Below are positions 36,354 to 45,463 of a stretch of 64,000 bases of DNA, piece after piece. How positions within the stretch are numbered: position 1 is the stretch's first letter; each line of letters starts with the position of its first letter. The DNA comes from Gemmataceae bacterium. Lineage in GTDB: Bacteria > Planctomycetota > Planctomycetia > Gemmatales > Gemmataceae. The stretch spans positions 1 to 64,000 of the forward strand of contig JANWVV010000009.1 in the NCBI GenBank assembly GCA_025055795.1. The letters run 5' to 3'. The translations under genes and the position numbers were made by a program. The notes under the pieces are model-generated. The model was not told where the DNA came from and made no database searches. It was given only the letters and a program-made list of their open reading frames with translations.

Positions 36354-37295
36354 TCAGGTCGCGTATACCCATTTTCCCAGCCAGCGGGCCGGGAGCAACA
36401 ACAAAACCAGCAGCAAAGCCGGCAGGCCGGCAAAGACACTGGCTAGTAAGGCGTCCAGGACAATCAACCCCCGCAGGCAGCGAGTCACGGCCGCTTGAAC
36501 CAGGTACGGCTCGGGCCGGCGGATTGCCTGATACACCGGATCGGCCAGATAGAAGGCAAAAGCCACCAGCAGGTAGGGAAACCAGAAAGTCCCCAATCGT
36601 TCAGGCAGGCAGGCAGGCAGGAACAGAGCCAGCAGCAGGGCCAGACCGATTACACCGACAGCCAGCAGCAACTGGTGGCGTGCACTGCGGCTTTCTTCGC
36701 GGCGGGCCAGCCAGGTAACTCCGACTATGTACACGCCCACCACGCTGGCTACGTACACCCGTTCCATGTCGGGTAATGCCTGGGGGTCCAATAGCGACAG
36801 GCCCAGCAACACGTTGGCCAGCCGGCAGCCACCCATCAGCAGGGGGCCCAGCCAGGTGGCTTTCAACACACCGTCGTAAAGCAGGATCAACACGGCCAGA
36901 ACCGTGGCCATCAGGCCGGAATTGTGCCAGGCCAACAGGGAGTGTGTGCCCTGCCCGACAGCGACCGCCCAGCCACTGCTCATACCGATGATCAACAAAA
37001 AAGTGGCCAGCAGCACGGCGGTTCTCAGCGAGACCCGTCGCGACGGCAACGGACGATATGGTCGACTCCGGGCGTCCTCGTGGCGGTCGAAAATGTCGTT
37101 CCAGACCATACCGCTCATGTATAGACTGCCTGAGGCGGTGAACAAGCCGGTCCAGAGCCAGGCAGAGCCGGATGACCAGGCCGACGCCGTCAACGAGTGG
37201 GTCACGCACAGGCCCAGACCAATGTCGGCCAAGGCACTGAAAACGTTGGGCAAGCGAACCAGTTGGGCGTAAGCCAGCCAGCGTGTGGTGTTCAT
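36354..37295 (-). CDS. UbiA-family prenyltransferase
   Basis: The 313-residue multi-pass membrane enzyme has the UbiA motif NDIFDRHEDARSRPYRP at about residues 66-82, whose acidic residues bind Mg-diphosphate. Following LPSRRVSLRTAV and about eight hydrophobic segments fit the family. Members transfer polyprenyl groups to quinone, haem or other acceptors; the substrate cannot be told here. Its ATG overlaps the stop of the DUF58 gene by 4 bp (ATGA), so the two are translationally coupled. The hydrophobic C-terminal segment ends with PARWLGKWV. Confidence 0.85.
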   Translation of the reverse strand: MNTTRWLAYAQLVRLPNVFSALADIGLGLCVTHSLTASAWSSGSAWLWTGLFTASGSLYMSGMVWNDIFDRHEDARSRPYRPLPSRRVSLRTAVLLATFLLIIGMSSGWAVAVGQGTHSLLAWHNSGLMATVLAVLILLYDGVLKATWLGPLLMGGCRLANVLLGLSLLDPQALPDMERVYVASVVGVYIVGVTWLARREESRSARHQLLLAVGVIGLALLLALFLPACLPERLGTFWFPYLLVAFAFYLADPVYQAIRRPEPYLVQAAVTRCLRGLIVLDALLASVFAGLPALLLVLLLLPARWLGKWVYAT

Positions 37296-38683
37296 GCCAA
37301 TGGTATATCCAGGCTGTAAGGGGCGGGGCCGGTGGCAGCAGTGACGGATTGGCCGCCTTGGATCAGATCGGCTTCGGAGGTAATAATCCGGACATCGTGG
37401 ACGCCTGCGGCCGTCAGTCGGCCCACGGCTTGCCAGGTATGGATCTGCTCGGGTAGGATCAGCAGCACGCTGACGGCAAAGCCAAGGCGGCGGAGCATGC
37501 TCAGGGCCGTGGCGGCCCCTTCATCCACGTGGGGCAGGATGGCCAGGATGGTAGCATCGCGTGGCAGACGGGGCGCCATCACACTGACCAGAGCGGCGAA
37601 GGTCAGGCCATCGTTCAGTTCCAAACGGGCCAGGGTTTCCCGGACTTGAATCAATTGATCGATGCCACGACGCGTTTCGACCACCACCGGCTGTAAGTGG
37701 CTCTGGGCCTGACGCAGAGCGAACCGCTGATGCAACTGGTCGCGATCCTGCTCCTGTCCGAGGGATTGTTCCTCGGGTGTCTCGCTTGGGGTCAGGGCGC
37801 TTTCCTCCTGGATGCGGACGGCCGCATCCCGCCCATTGCTGACCAGACCGACTGGTTGCTTCAGTAGCGACAAGGTGTAGGCCACGCTGGCCGCTGTGGT
37901 TACGGCTAGCTCGGAGCGATACGGCTCACCGCGGGCCGGATAGACGTTATGGTGAAAATCCAATAGCAGTGTGGCGCCGGCCAGAGTTGTCGGCTCGTAC
38001 ACCCGGCAGTGCAATTGCCCCATACGGGCCGTTACCTTCCAATGCACCCGCGACAACGGATCGCCCACCTGGTATTCCCGCACTCCGGCCGTACGCGTCG
38101 GATCCTCGAACAGTCGCTGGTGCAAGCGAATTTCGCCGGTGGGGCGGCGCGAGACGAAATCGTACCGCTGCAGGGGCCACATGCGGGGGAGTACCAGCAG
38201 GTACGTCGGCGAGCCGATAATCCGGAAACGGCGATGCAACCCGAAGACGTCGCCACTTTCCAGCAAGGTTGGTCCGACTGGGTAGTAACCCCGGCGCTGG
38301 AAGGTCAGGCGATAACGCCAGCGGCGTTGCTGCCCGGGCCACAAGCTGATCAGCTGCAAGCGGTGCCCCTTGATCTGGACGGCCGGCGGCCGTTGTTGCA
38401 GGTATTCGTCGGCGAACAGATCTTCTGCCAGCACCCATAGAGTGGGCCAGCGGCCCGTGTGACGCACCTGCAGCTCGACTTCCACGCTTGCCCCTACCTC
38501 CAGCGGTTCACTGGGACAGTGCCGCTGGGCCTCCACATTCTCGATCCATTGCCGCGACAGCCAGCGGGAAAGCAGATAACTGCCTAGTACCACATACCCG
38601 GCAAAAGCAGCCAGCCCTGCCTGCAACGCCAGGGCTATTCCTACTATCGCTCCCACAGCCACTAACCAGCCCATACACTGCAC
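37292..38683 (-). CDS. DUF58-domain membrane protein
   Basis: The 463-residue protein has two N-terminal membrane segments (about residues 5-40) and a DUF58 domain with the signature RTAGVREYQVGDPLSRVHWK near residue 193, then a von Willebrand-like LLDFHHN. DUF58 proteins typically work with MoxR ATPases in maturation or assembly of other proteins. A MoxR gene lies on the same strand, but separated from it by a sulfatase gene. The gene overlaps ubiA-type prenyltransferase by 4 bp and is 2 bp from the sulfatase stop, so all may form one transcript. Confidence 0.85.
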   Translation of the reverse strand: MQCMGWLVAVGAIVGIALALQAGLAAFAGYVVLGSYLLSRWLSRQWIENVEAQRHCPSEPLEVGASVEVELQVRHTGRWPTLWVLAEDLFADEYLQQRPPAVQIKGHRLQLISLWPGQQRRWRYRLTFQRRGYYPVGPTLLESGDVFGLHRRFRIIGSPTYLLVLPRMWPLQRYDFVSRRPTGEIRLHQRLFEDPTRTAGVREYQVGDPLSRVHWKVTARMGQLHCRVYEPTTLAGATLLLDFHHNVYPARGEPYRSELAVTTAASVAYTLSLLKQPVGLVSNGRDAAVRIQEESALTPSETPEEQSLGQEQDRDQLHQRFALRQAQSHLQPVVVETRRGIDQLIQVRETLARLELNDGLTFAALVSVMAPRLPRDATILAILPHVDEGAATALSMLRRLGFAVSVLLILPEQIHTWQAVGRLTAAGVHDVRIITSEADLIQGGQSVTAATGPAPYSLDIPLA

Positions 38684-38685
38684 GC

Positions 38686-40116
38686 TTACTTCTTCACAGG
38701 GGTATCGATGGCCGGCAAAGGAAAGTCCGGATTGTAACGGTGTTGTTGCTGCATCAGACGTTCCAGGCGGGCAACGATGTCCGGGTGTTCAGTGGCGACG
38801 TCGTACTGTTCGGCTTCATCCATCTCCAGATGGTACAATTCCGTGCGGATTTTGCCCTTCGAGAGGTTCTGTCGGACAGCCTTCCATGACCCGGCGATAA
38901 TGGCTTGCTGGCCACCGTAGCCAGGAAACTCCCAGTAGAGGAACTCATGCTGCTTTTGCGTACCCCGGCCGCACAGCGTTGGCCAGAAGCTGAGGCCGTC
39001 GATGTCGACGGGAGGCGGAAGGCCTACGACGTCGCACAGGGTGGGGAGAACGTCCGGGAAGTAGAAGCGGTGGGAACAGGTGGTGCCAGCGGGGATGACC
39101 CCTGGCCACCAGGCGATAAAGGGGACGCGAATTCCGCCTTCGTACAGACTTCCTTTCAAGCCGCGTAACTTCCCCGCCGACTGGAAGAAGGTGGAATCGG
39201 CTCCGCCGACGTTGTGTGTCGGACCGTTATCGCTGGTGAATATCACCAGCGTGTGTTTGTCCAGTCCGAGTTGGCGCAAGCGGGCCACAATCCGCCCGAC
39301 GCTGCGATCCAGGCGGCTGACCATCGCTGCATAACCGGCCCGTGGTGCCGGATGAGGCTGATATCCTTTGCCGCCATCGTACGGAGGATCGTCCCCTAGC
39401 TTACCCCGGTATTCCTCCAGGGCTTCTTCAGGCACCTGAATGGCGACATGAGGTAGCGTGAAAGGCAGGTACAGGAAAAAGGGACGGTCTTTGTTTTTCT
39501 CCACAAAGGCCAGTGCCTCAGCCTCGAACAGATCATGGGTGTAGTGCCGGCCGGTTTTTCCGTCGTTGCCCGGTAGTTCCAGCTTCTGACCGTTACGGTA
39601 AATGTAGGTGGGATAGTGGCTGTGGGCATGAACCTGACAGTTGTAACCGAAGAAGTAGTCGAAGCCGTGCTTAAGGGGGCTGCCGCTGGTGTCCCAATTG
39701 CCCAGTCCCCATTTACCCATGGCGGCCGTGACGTACCCTTTTTTCTGCAACAGGGTGGTCAGGGTAACGTCGTCGGGGCGGAGAGGAAACTGGCCCTCTT
39801 CTCCCGGGCGGTATTGCCGGTTGTTGCGGATGGTGGCGTGCCCCGTGTGTTTGCCCGTCAGCAACGCGCAACGCGAGGGCGCACAGACCGGACTGCCAGC
39901 GTAAAAATGCGTCCAACGCATTCCCTGAGCTGCAAGCTGATCCAAGTGCGGCGTTTTGATCCACTTCTGACCGTAGCAGCCCAGTTCCGCGTATCCCAGA
40001 TCGTCCGCGACGATCATGATAATGTTAGGCAGACGTTCACAGGCCTGGACGGCTGACCCACTAACATTGGCCAAACCGGCCAAAGCGAGTAGAGCCCCTG
40101 CTAAACCACGGTTCAT
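38686..40116 (-). CDS. Type I (formylglycine) sulfatase
   Basis: The 476-residue exported arylsulfatase-like enzyme has the formylglycine motif at Cys78 in PVCAPSRCALLTG, the metal-binding NIIMIVADDLGYAELGCYG and the later TSDNGPTHNVGG (Asp and Asn ligands). Its signal peptide is RGLAGALLALAGLANVSGSA. It probably hydrolyses sulfate esters of polysaccharides after Cys is oxidised by a formylglycine-generating enzyme, which is not in this window. Planctomycetes often carry many such enzymes. Substrate unknown. ATG 40116 is preferred because it directly precedes the signal peptide. Confidence 0.92.
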   Translation of the reverse strand: MNRGLAGALLALAGLANVSGSAVQACERLPNIIMIVADDLGYAELGCYGQKWIKTPHLDQLAAQGMRWTHFYAGSPVCAPSRCALLTGKHTGHATIRNNRQYRPGEEGQFPLRPDDVTLTTLLQKKGYVTAAMGKWGLGNWDTSGSPLKHGFDYFFGYNCQVHAHSHYPTYIYRNGQKLELPGNDGKTGRHYTHDLFEAEALAFVEKNKDRPFFLYLPFTLPHVAIQVPEEALEEYRGKLGDDPPYDGGKGYQPHPAPRAGYAAMVSRLDRSVGRIVARLRQLGLDKHTLVIFTSDNGPTHNVGGADSTFFQSAGKLRGLKGSLYEGGIRVPFIAWWPGVIPAGTTCSHRFYFPDVLPTLCDVVGLPPPVDIDGLSFWPTLCGRGTQKQHEFLYWEFPGYGGQQAIIAGSWKAVRQNLSKGKIRTELYHLEMDEAEQYDVATEHPDIVARLERLMQQQHRYNPDFPLPAIDTPVKK

Positions 40117-40454
40117 GGTCCCTGACCTCTCTATCCTATCGCAGTGCGATTTCCTTCCCAAACGACACGGGTACAGGCTGATACCCCTTTTCCTGGTTCC
40201 ATTCTGGCTGGCAACGAGCGAGATTGCCAGTCAAAGTACCGCGGCGATAACTGGATTCTTGCATGGCTAGGTGCGATGACCGTGTGGTCGCTCGGTCAAT
40301 CACCTCTGATCATCGAGAAGTCGCTGGGGGCTCGTCGGTTGATGTAGATAGCTGCTCTGAAAGTGTAATCAATCCGAAGGATCGTGAACATCCGTCGTTG
40401 GGTGGCAAAGGCGGCAAAAAAGAGTCGAAAAGCAGATAAATAGTGAGGGTTGCC
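40117..40454. other. 338-bp gap between sulfatase and MoxR genes
   Basis: Both flanking genes are on the minus strand. I see no small gene and no hairpin terminator here; the left part presumably holds a sulfatase promoter. Confidence 0.3.
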
Positions 40455-41438
40455 CTAGCGGTCGAACCAGTCGTGGGCCATGGCTCGCTGCTGATCGGTG
40501 ATGGGCACGCGGGCGTCGGTCACTAGTTCCTGGACCACGCTGGTTGTAGTCCGCTTGCGGAGTCGGCTTTCCGGCTTGAGGATGATACGGTGGGCCAGCA
40601 CGGGCTGGGCCAGGCGTTTGACGTCATCCGGGAGGACGAACTCGCGTCCCTGCAGGGCGGCCTGGGCCTGAGCCATGCGGTAAAGGGCGAGCGATGCCCG
40701 GGGACTGGCGCCGAGGAGCACGTCTTCGTGGTGCCGACTGGCGTGGACGATTTCCAGGATATAGTGCCGCACCTTCTCGTCCACGTAAACCTCCCGGACA
40801 GCCGCTTGGGCGGCCAGGACCTCTTCGGCGCTTGCTACCGCTCGGATTTCCTCAATAGGGTGGCTCCGCTGCAGGCGTGCTAACATCTGGGCTTCTTCCT
40901 CGAGACTCGGATAGCCCAGAGACAGTCGCACCAGAAAACGATCCAACTGGGCTTCCGGCAGGGGGAAGGTGCCTTCCTGATCAATCGGGTTTTGCGTGGC
41001 GATCACCAGAAAGGGCGGTTTGAGCACGTAGGTCTGACCATCCACGCTCACCCGGCGTTCGGCCATCGCTTCCAGCAGGGCCGACTGCGTCCGCGGTGTA
41101 GCACGGTTGATCTCATCGACCAGCAGGGTCTGGGCGAAGATCGGGCCAGGCCGGAATTCAAATTCCCCGCTTTTCTGGTTGAATACCGACACGCCAGTTA
41201 CGTCGCTTGGCAACAAGTCCGGCGTACATTGCAACCGTTTGAAGCTGCAACCGACACTGCGGGCCAGGGCCCGGGCCAGCATGGTCTTGGCTACGCCGGG
41301 AACGTCTTCCAGCAATATGTGCCCTTCGCTCAAATACGCCGCCCAGGCCAGAAGTACTACCGACCGCTTGCCTATAATCACTTTTTCAACATTACTGACC
41401 ACCCGTTGGGTCAGATCCGCCACTTCGCTGACCGTCAT
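40455..41438 (-). CDS. MoxR-family AAA+ ATPase
   Basis: The 327-residue MoxR ATPase has the Walker A variant EDVPGVAKTMLARALA (residues about 42-57), Walker B TLLVDEINRATPRTQSALLEAM, sensor 1 ATQNPIDQEGTFPLPEAQLDRFL and a C-terminal helical lid. MoxR proteins act as chaperone-like ATPases for metal insertion or complex assembly, usually with DUF58 and von Willebrand partners. The DUF58 gene lies downstream on the same strand beyond the sulfatase. Length matches the family. Confidence 0.92.
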   Translation of the reverse strand: MTVSEVADLTQRVVSNVEKVIIGKRSVVLLAWAAYLSEGHILLEDVPGVAKTMLARALARSVGCSFKRLQCTPDLLPSDVTGVSVFNQKSGEFEFRPGPIFAQTLLVDEINRATPRTQSALLEAMAERRVSVDGQTYVLKPPFLVIATQNPIDQEGTFPLPEAQLDRFLVRLSLGYPSLEEEAQMLARLQRSHPIEEIRAVASAEEVLAAQAAVREVYVDEKVRHYILEIVHASRHHEDVLLGASPRASLALYRMAQAQAALQGREFVLPDDVKRLAQPVLAHRIILKPESRLRKRTTTSVVQELVTDARVPITDQQRAMAHDWFDR

Positions 41439-41965
41439 TCCCTAGCTCCCGTCGATCTGGTGGATTGCTGATGCTGGTGTGCTAGTCCTTGTTCCGACAG
41501 TTATTGATCAACCCGTCTCGCTACTGATAAGCTCGTCACCGCTGTCTCCATCCTAACCAAAAGCAAGGTCAAGTTGCTTTGTTTTCTAAGCGGTGGGGCG
41601 ACCCGGTTCTGCCGAGCGGAACGCGGACGCTGGTCCCAGCGCGCCGGTGTATCTTCCGAAAAAACGGCAACAGGGGTCAGGAAAAAACCGTTGGCACGTC
41701 TGAAAAGATAGTAACAGTACGAAGGACGTCGCGGCGTGGCCTCTGCTTTTGTTCCTGTTCGTCGATCCCTTCCAGGGAGGCGGCCGGGGGAAATTGCCTG
41801 CTTGCCAAACGGCACTGTTGCAAGCGGTCCCTTAGAATGGCACTAAGGAACCCGTAGCGGGCCGCCCGCGGGAAAATCAAGAGCAGGCAAGGAACCGAAC
41901 TTTCGCAGCGGGAAGCAACCTTAAGATCTACCAGACTTGTTTAAACTGTAACCGGAGACGGATTT
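41439..41965. other. 527-bp divergent intergenic region
   Basis: Lies between MoxR (minus) and the YdjY-domain gene (plus), and so probably contains both promoters. I found no gene, RNA or clear -35/-10 pair. Confidence 0.3.
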
Positions 41966-43000
41966 ATGATTGGAGCAAAAGCAAAATATTGGTTGCCTGG
42001 TGCTGGGCTGATTATCGGGGCTATCGCCCTGGTGAGCTGGGCGGTCGTTTATTATTACTGGTCTGGTTCTGCGGTGCTTCCCGAGGCTCCTGAGGATACG
42101 GCCCGGCGGACTGATCAGTCGGAGCCGTTGGGGGACGGAAAGCCGTCTTCGGGGCAGGTGCCGCAGCAGCCCACCCCTGTAACATCAACGACGACAACGG
42201 TCCGGCCCATGGGGCCACCGGCATCTGAAAGTCCATCGACATCTGAAAATCCTCCCGCAGCAACGCCTGTGCCCCCTACGGAACGGCTCCCCGGCCTGGA
42301 GGAAGACAAACCCGAGCCGTTGCCGGAGTATCCCAAACTGCACCCGCACAACACGCTGACCGCCTTGAACCCTGAAAAGACTCTTTTTGCGGAAGTAGCA
42401 ACGGTGGACGGCAAGAAAAAAGTGGTACGGGTGGGTCTGGCGTGCGAGGTGTGTCTGCGAGAAGGTCCGTTAGAGGTCTTTTTGTGCAAAAAAGGAACCA
42501 AGGAGCACGAAGCCATCGTGCGGGTGGACGCCGATGCCAAATTCATCCACGCTGCCCTGGAGGCCGCTGGGGCCAAACGAGGCAAGCCCACCCAATTTAT
42601 CAATCCACAGACCGAACAGGCCGAGTACAAGCCCGCCACCGGGGACAAAATCAGGGTTGTAGTACACTATCGTCGAGGCGGCCAACTCTACACCCATCCC
42701 GCCCAGGAATGGATCTGGGACCGCCACAAAAAGGAGCCTTTACCCCATGACTGGGTCTTCGCTGGCAGTGTAACAATTGTCGATCCGGACAGCGGCCGGG
42801 AATTCTACGCTGCCAATAGCGGCGATATTATCAGCATTTCGAACTTTCCCTATTCGATGCTGGAAATCCCGGTGGAAATATCCAAGGACGACGCCAATCT
42901 GACGTATGAGGCGCGGACAAGCCGTATTCCGCCTGTAGGTTCCAAGGTTTGGGTCATCCTGGCCCCTATGGAGGCGATGCCGCCAAAAGGCGAGAAGTAA
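41966..43000 (+). CDS. Membrane-anchored YdjY-domain protein
   Basis: The 344-residue protein has an N-terminal membrane anchor (LIIGAIALVSWAVVYYYW) and a Pro/Ser/Thr-rich linker to about residue 115. A C-terminal domain matches the YdjY pattern common in planctomycetes: GPLEVFLCKKGTKEHEAIV, then FIHAALEAAGAK, YRRGGQLYTHPAQEWI, DWVFAGS and ISNFPYSMLEIPVE. YdjY has no assigned biochemical role; the Cys pair in ACEVC could bind a metal or form a disulfide. It lies outside the cytoplasm if the anchor is read as a type II signal. GGAGA precedes ATG 41966. Confidence 0.75.
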   Translation: MIGAKAKYWLPGAGLIIGAIALVSWAVVYYYWSGSAVLPEAPEDTARRTDQSEPLGDGKPSSGQVPQQPTPVTSTTTTVRPMGPPASESPSTSENPPAATPVPPTERLPGLEEDKPEPLPEYPKLHPHNTLTALNPEKTLFAEVATVDGKKKVVRVGLACEVCLREGPLEVFLCKKGTKEHEAIVRVDADAKFIHAALEAAGAKRGKPTQFINPQTEQAEYKPATGDKIRVVVHYRRGGQLYTHPAQEWIWDRHKKEPLPHDWVFAGSVTIVDPDSGREFYAANSGDIISISNFPYSMLEIPVEISKDDANLTYEARTSRIPPVGSKVWVILAPMEAMPPKGEK

Positions 43001-43095
43001 GCACACGGTGTGATTTTTCCAAGCTCGGAATCTTACTTCCCCGGTGGTTAACCAGCAACTTTTGTCTCCACCAAGGCTATAAAGTGAGGGTCGCG

Positions 43096-43145
43096 AAAAT
43101 AAAATCGGTCTGCCGACAGCCTCTCCCCCCGCCGACAGACCGATT
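43096..43145 (-). terminator. Possible intrinsic terminator, minus strand
   Basis: AATCGGTCTG (43103-43112) and CAGACCGATT (43136-43145) form a perfect 10-bp stem. Read on the minus strand it is followed at once by TTTTATTTT. The loop is long (23 nt), and the only minus-strand reading frame upstream is the 43-residue ORF. Confidence 0.4.
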
Positions 43146-43240
43146 GCGGCTCTCGCCACTGAATTCTGTGCATCTTGCATACCAAATACTCTGCACCCTT
43201 CCACAAATACTCGTTGACTGATAACGTAAGACCATGCTAG

Positions 43241-43372
43241 TCAAGGAGATAAGGTGTCATCAGTCCACTCTTTTATTTCTCGTAACAACAAAGGGATTGC
43301 CTCAGGAATAGGCGTCAAGCCTACTTTATAAGCAAATTTTGCCAATAGATTGGTCATAATTGGTGGGTGCAT
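43241..43372 (-). CDS. Possible 43-residue ORF or gene remnant
   Basis: An ATG-initiated frame (MHPPIMTNLLAKFAYKVGL... to TDDTLSP) has natural amino-acid composition and a lower GC content than the neighbours. A stop codon lies in frame 15 nt upstream, so it is not the tail of a longer open frame. The hairpin at 43096-43145 lies about 95 nt downstream, as expected for a terminator. I recognise no family. It may equally be the fossil of a transferred gene. Confidence 0.3.
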   Translation of the reverse strand: MHPPIMTNLLAKFAYKVGLTPIPEAIPLLLREIKEWTDDTLSP

Positions 43373-44071
43373 GCTCAGCGCTTAGCCTTGGTATCATTGT
43401 TCCGAATCCAGATCTTTGCGGTTAACTAGACGGGGTCTAGTGTCAAAGACCCTTTGCCACTAGTTGGCATTTACTTCTGTCTACGGTAGGTTCTGATCGC
43501 GTCCGAACCGATGATCAACCGGCTGGATCGGACTCAACGGAGCGAAGGTCAGAAAAGATCAGAGAGTTAAGGATTTTGGCAACTGGTGTAAGCGGCTCCA
43601 TAAAATCGAGTAGATCGTTAGTTCCTTGGGTAGCTGCGGTGGGCTATCCGGGGAGGGTTGGAGTGGGTGGATCGATTACATCCCTCGTCGATTTCGCGGT
43701 AACGAGAGAGGAAAGGAGGCCTGGTGGGGCTAATTACATTCCCTTGCTTAAGACGTAAAATACTCCGACCTGTACATAGGTCGGGAAGATGTGGCGACGT
43801 TTGGGCGATGCCATTAAGGCGGAACGCAAGAGTCCAACGAAACGTGCCTCCGGTCCGGCACTCGCGTTAGGGGAAACATTAGTCGGGCGGTGATGCTAGG
43901 GCATGGATTGGGTCGATGGCAGGGCTGTAGGTAAGGGAGGTTGAGAAGATGGCCAAGTTGTAATAGTTGAATGTGTCCCCCGATGGGCCAAAGATGTCGT
44001 CGGTTCCTCCCTGAAATGAACCATGGAGTTGCTTCAACCACACTCAGCAAAGAGCAGAAGGGGTGTGACTG

Positions 44072-45211
44072 ATGGCACGTGTGGTGCTGGCGATGAGCGG
44101 TGGGGTGGATAGCTCGGCAGCAGCGGTGCTGCTGCGTCGGCAGGGGCATGAGGTGATCGGGTTGTTCATGCGGACGGGTGTGGAGTATCCCACCGAGGGT
44201 TCGGCTCGACCGGATCATAAGAAAGGGTGCTGCTCGGTCCGGGATGCTTGGGATGCCCGGCGCGTGGCTGACCGCCTCGGCATTCCCTTTTATGCCTTGG
44301 ATTTCCGCCATGAATTCGACCGGATTATCGACTATTTTGCCGACGAGTACGTGCGGGGGCGTACGCCCAATCCATGTGTTGTGTGCAACACCTGGCTGAA
44401 ATTCGGACAGTTGTGGTCGTTTGCCCGGCAACTGGAGGCGGATTACATTGCTACGGGGCACTATGCCCGCGTTGTAGCAGGGCCGCAGGGAGCGGAACTG
44501 CACCGGGGTCTGGATGAATCGAAAGACCAGAGTTATGTGTTATGGGGTATCCGTCGCGAGGTCTTGGAGCATGTGTTGTTTCCGGTAGGGGAGTCACGCA
44601 AAAGCGAGATCCGGGCGTTAGCGCGGGAGGCCGGCCTGGACCATGTGGCCGACAAGCCGGATAGTGTGGAGATTTGTTTCGTACCCGGGGGGCGACCCAC
44701 TGAGGTGGTCCGCGCCCGCCGACCCGACGCGCTACGCCGGGGCCTGATTGTCGATCGCCACGGACGGGTGCTCGGCGAACACGACGGGATCGACCGCTTC
44801 ACCATCGGCCAACGTAAAGGACTAGGGATTGCCACAGGCCGACGACAATTCGTTTTGCAATTGCTGCCCGAAACCCACACGGTTGTAGTAGGAGATTACG
44901 ACGATCTGCTGGCTAGCGGCCTGCGAGCCGAAGGCGTGAACTGGCTGGTTCACCCACCATCGGGGGAAATAACGGTCTGGGTGAAGATCCGCTATCGGCA
45001 CGCTGGGGTCGCGGCCGTTGTTCGTCCCCTGTCGCAAGGACAAGTTGAAGTCCGTTTTGTTCAGCCGCAGCCAGCCGTAACCCCGGGCCAGGCGGTCGCC
45101 TTCTACGACGGTAGCCGCTTGCTCGGCGGTGGCTGGATTTGTCAGGCTATCCGCAACCCGGACGACAATCAGCCCACCGTATCCCTCCCTCAGACGTGTT
45201 GTCAGTCCTAG
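44072..45211 (+). CDS. mnmA: tRNA-specific 2-thiouridylase MnmA
   Basis: MnmA inserts sulfur at uridine 34 of Lys, Glu and Gln tRNAs. The 379-residue enzyme has the PP-loop VVLAMSGGVDSSAA at residues 4-17, the first catalytic Cys in RTPNPCVVCNTWLKFG, and the second in EICFVPGG. The TIGQRKGLGIA block and C-terminal beta-barrel are normal. A CCSVRDAWDARRV stretch is also typical. AAGGGG precedes ATG 44072. The gene stands alone with a large gap upstream. Confidence 0.94.
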   Translation: MARVVLAMSGGVDSSAAAVLLRRQGHEVIGLFMRTGVEYPTEGSARPDHKKGCCSVRDAWDARRVADRLGIPFYALDFRHEFDRIIDYFADEYVRGRTPNPCVVCNTWLKFGQLWSFARQLEADYIATGHYARVVAGPQGAELHRGLDESKDQSYVLWGIRREVLEHVLFPVGESRKSEIRALAREAGLDHVADKPDSVEICFVPGGRPTEVVRARRPDALRRGLIVDRHGRVLGEHDGIDRFTIGQRKGLGIATGRRQFVLQLLPETHTVVVGDYDDLLASGLRAEGVNWLVHPPSGEITVWVKIRYRHAGVAAVVRPLSQGQVEVRFVQPQPAVTPGQAVAFYDGSRLLGGGWICQAIRNPDDNQPTVSLPQTCCQS

Positions 45212-45463
45212 GTGCTTGGGCCCGACAGCACCACTTCCAGATGGCTCTCCGCCCAACGACAAGCCCAGCACCACCCCGGTCTGGACTTTTGCCGTCGCAC
45301 CGTCTCCCTTTTTTCCTGGGCGACTCCGTTGCTAGCTGGGCCAACCACCAAGATGCCAGGAGAGTGGAAGGCCCTTACGCCGCCTGGTTGGCCCGCGGGT
45401 GGCCGGTGGGCTATTCTTTCTGATGCTTGTCTGATTGCAGCAGCGGTCTGGAGGAACAGTGGG

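Larger units (their letters stand above)
43001..44071. other. 1.07-kb sparse region
   Basis: Lower in GC than its surroundings. It holds a possible 43-residue minus-strand ORF, a hairpin with a T-rich tail on the minus strand, a 7-bp inverted repeat ACTAGAC-GGG-GTCTAGT at 43425-43441, and a CCGACCT-AGGTCGG hairpin at 43765-43784. I looked for tRNA, tmRNA and RNase P RNA signatures and found none. Confidence 0.4.

Noticed and set aside
43398-43412. TGTTCCGAATCCA as a tRNA T-loop
   Set aside because: The loop has an extra base, and no acceptor or anticodon arm pairs around it.
43765-43784. CCGACCT-GTACAT-AGGTCGG hairpin as a terminator
   Set aside because: No T-tract follows on either strand and no gene ends there.
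43814-44503. Long minus-strand frame over the mnmA start
   Set aside because: It covers a well-conserved mnmA N-terminus on the other strand. Composition is that of an antisense shadow.
45212-45463. 84-codon N-terminal extension of the DcuC-type transporter
   Set aside because: The extension is hydrophilic with no relation to the transporter start. ATG 45464 has GGAGG upstream.
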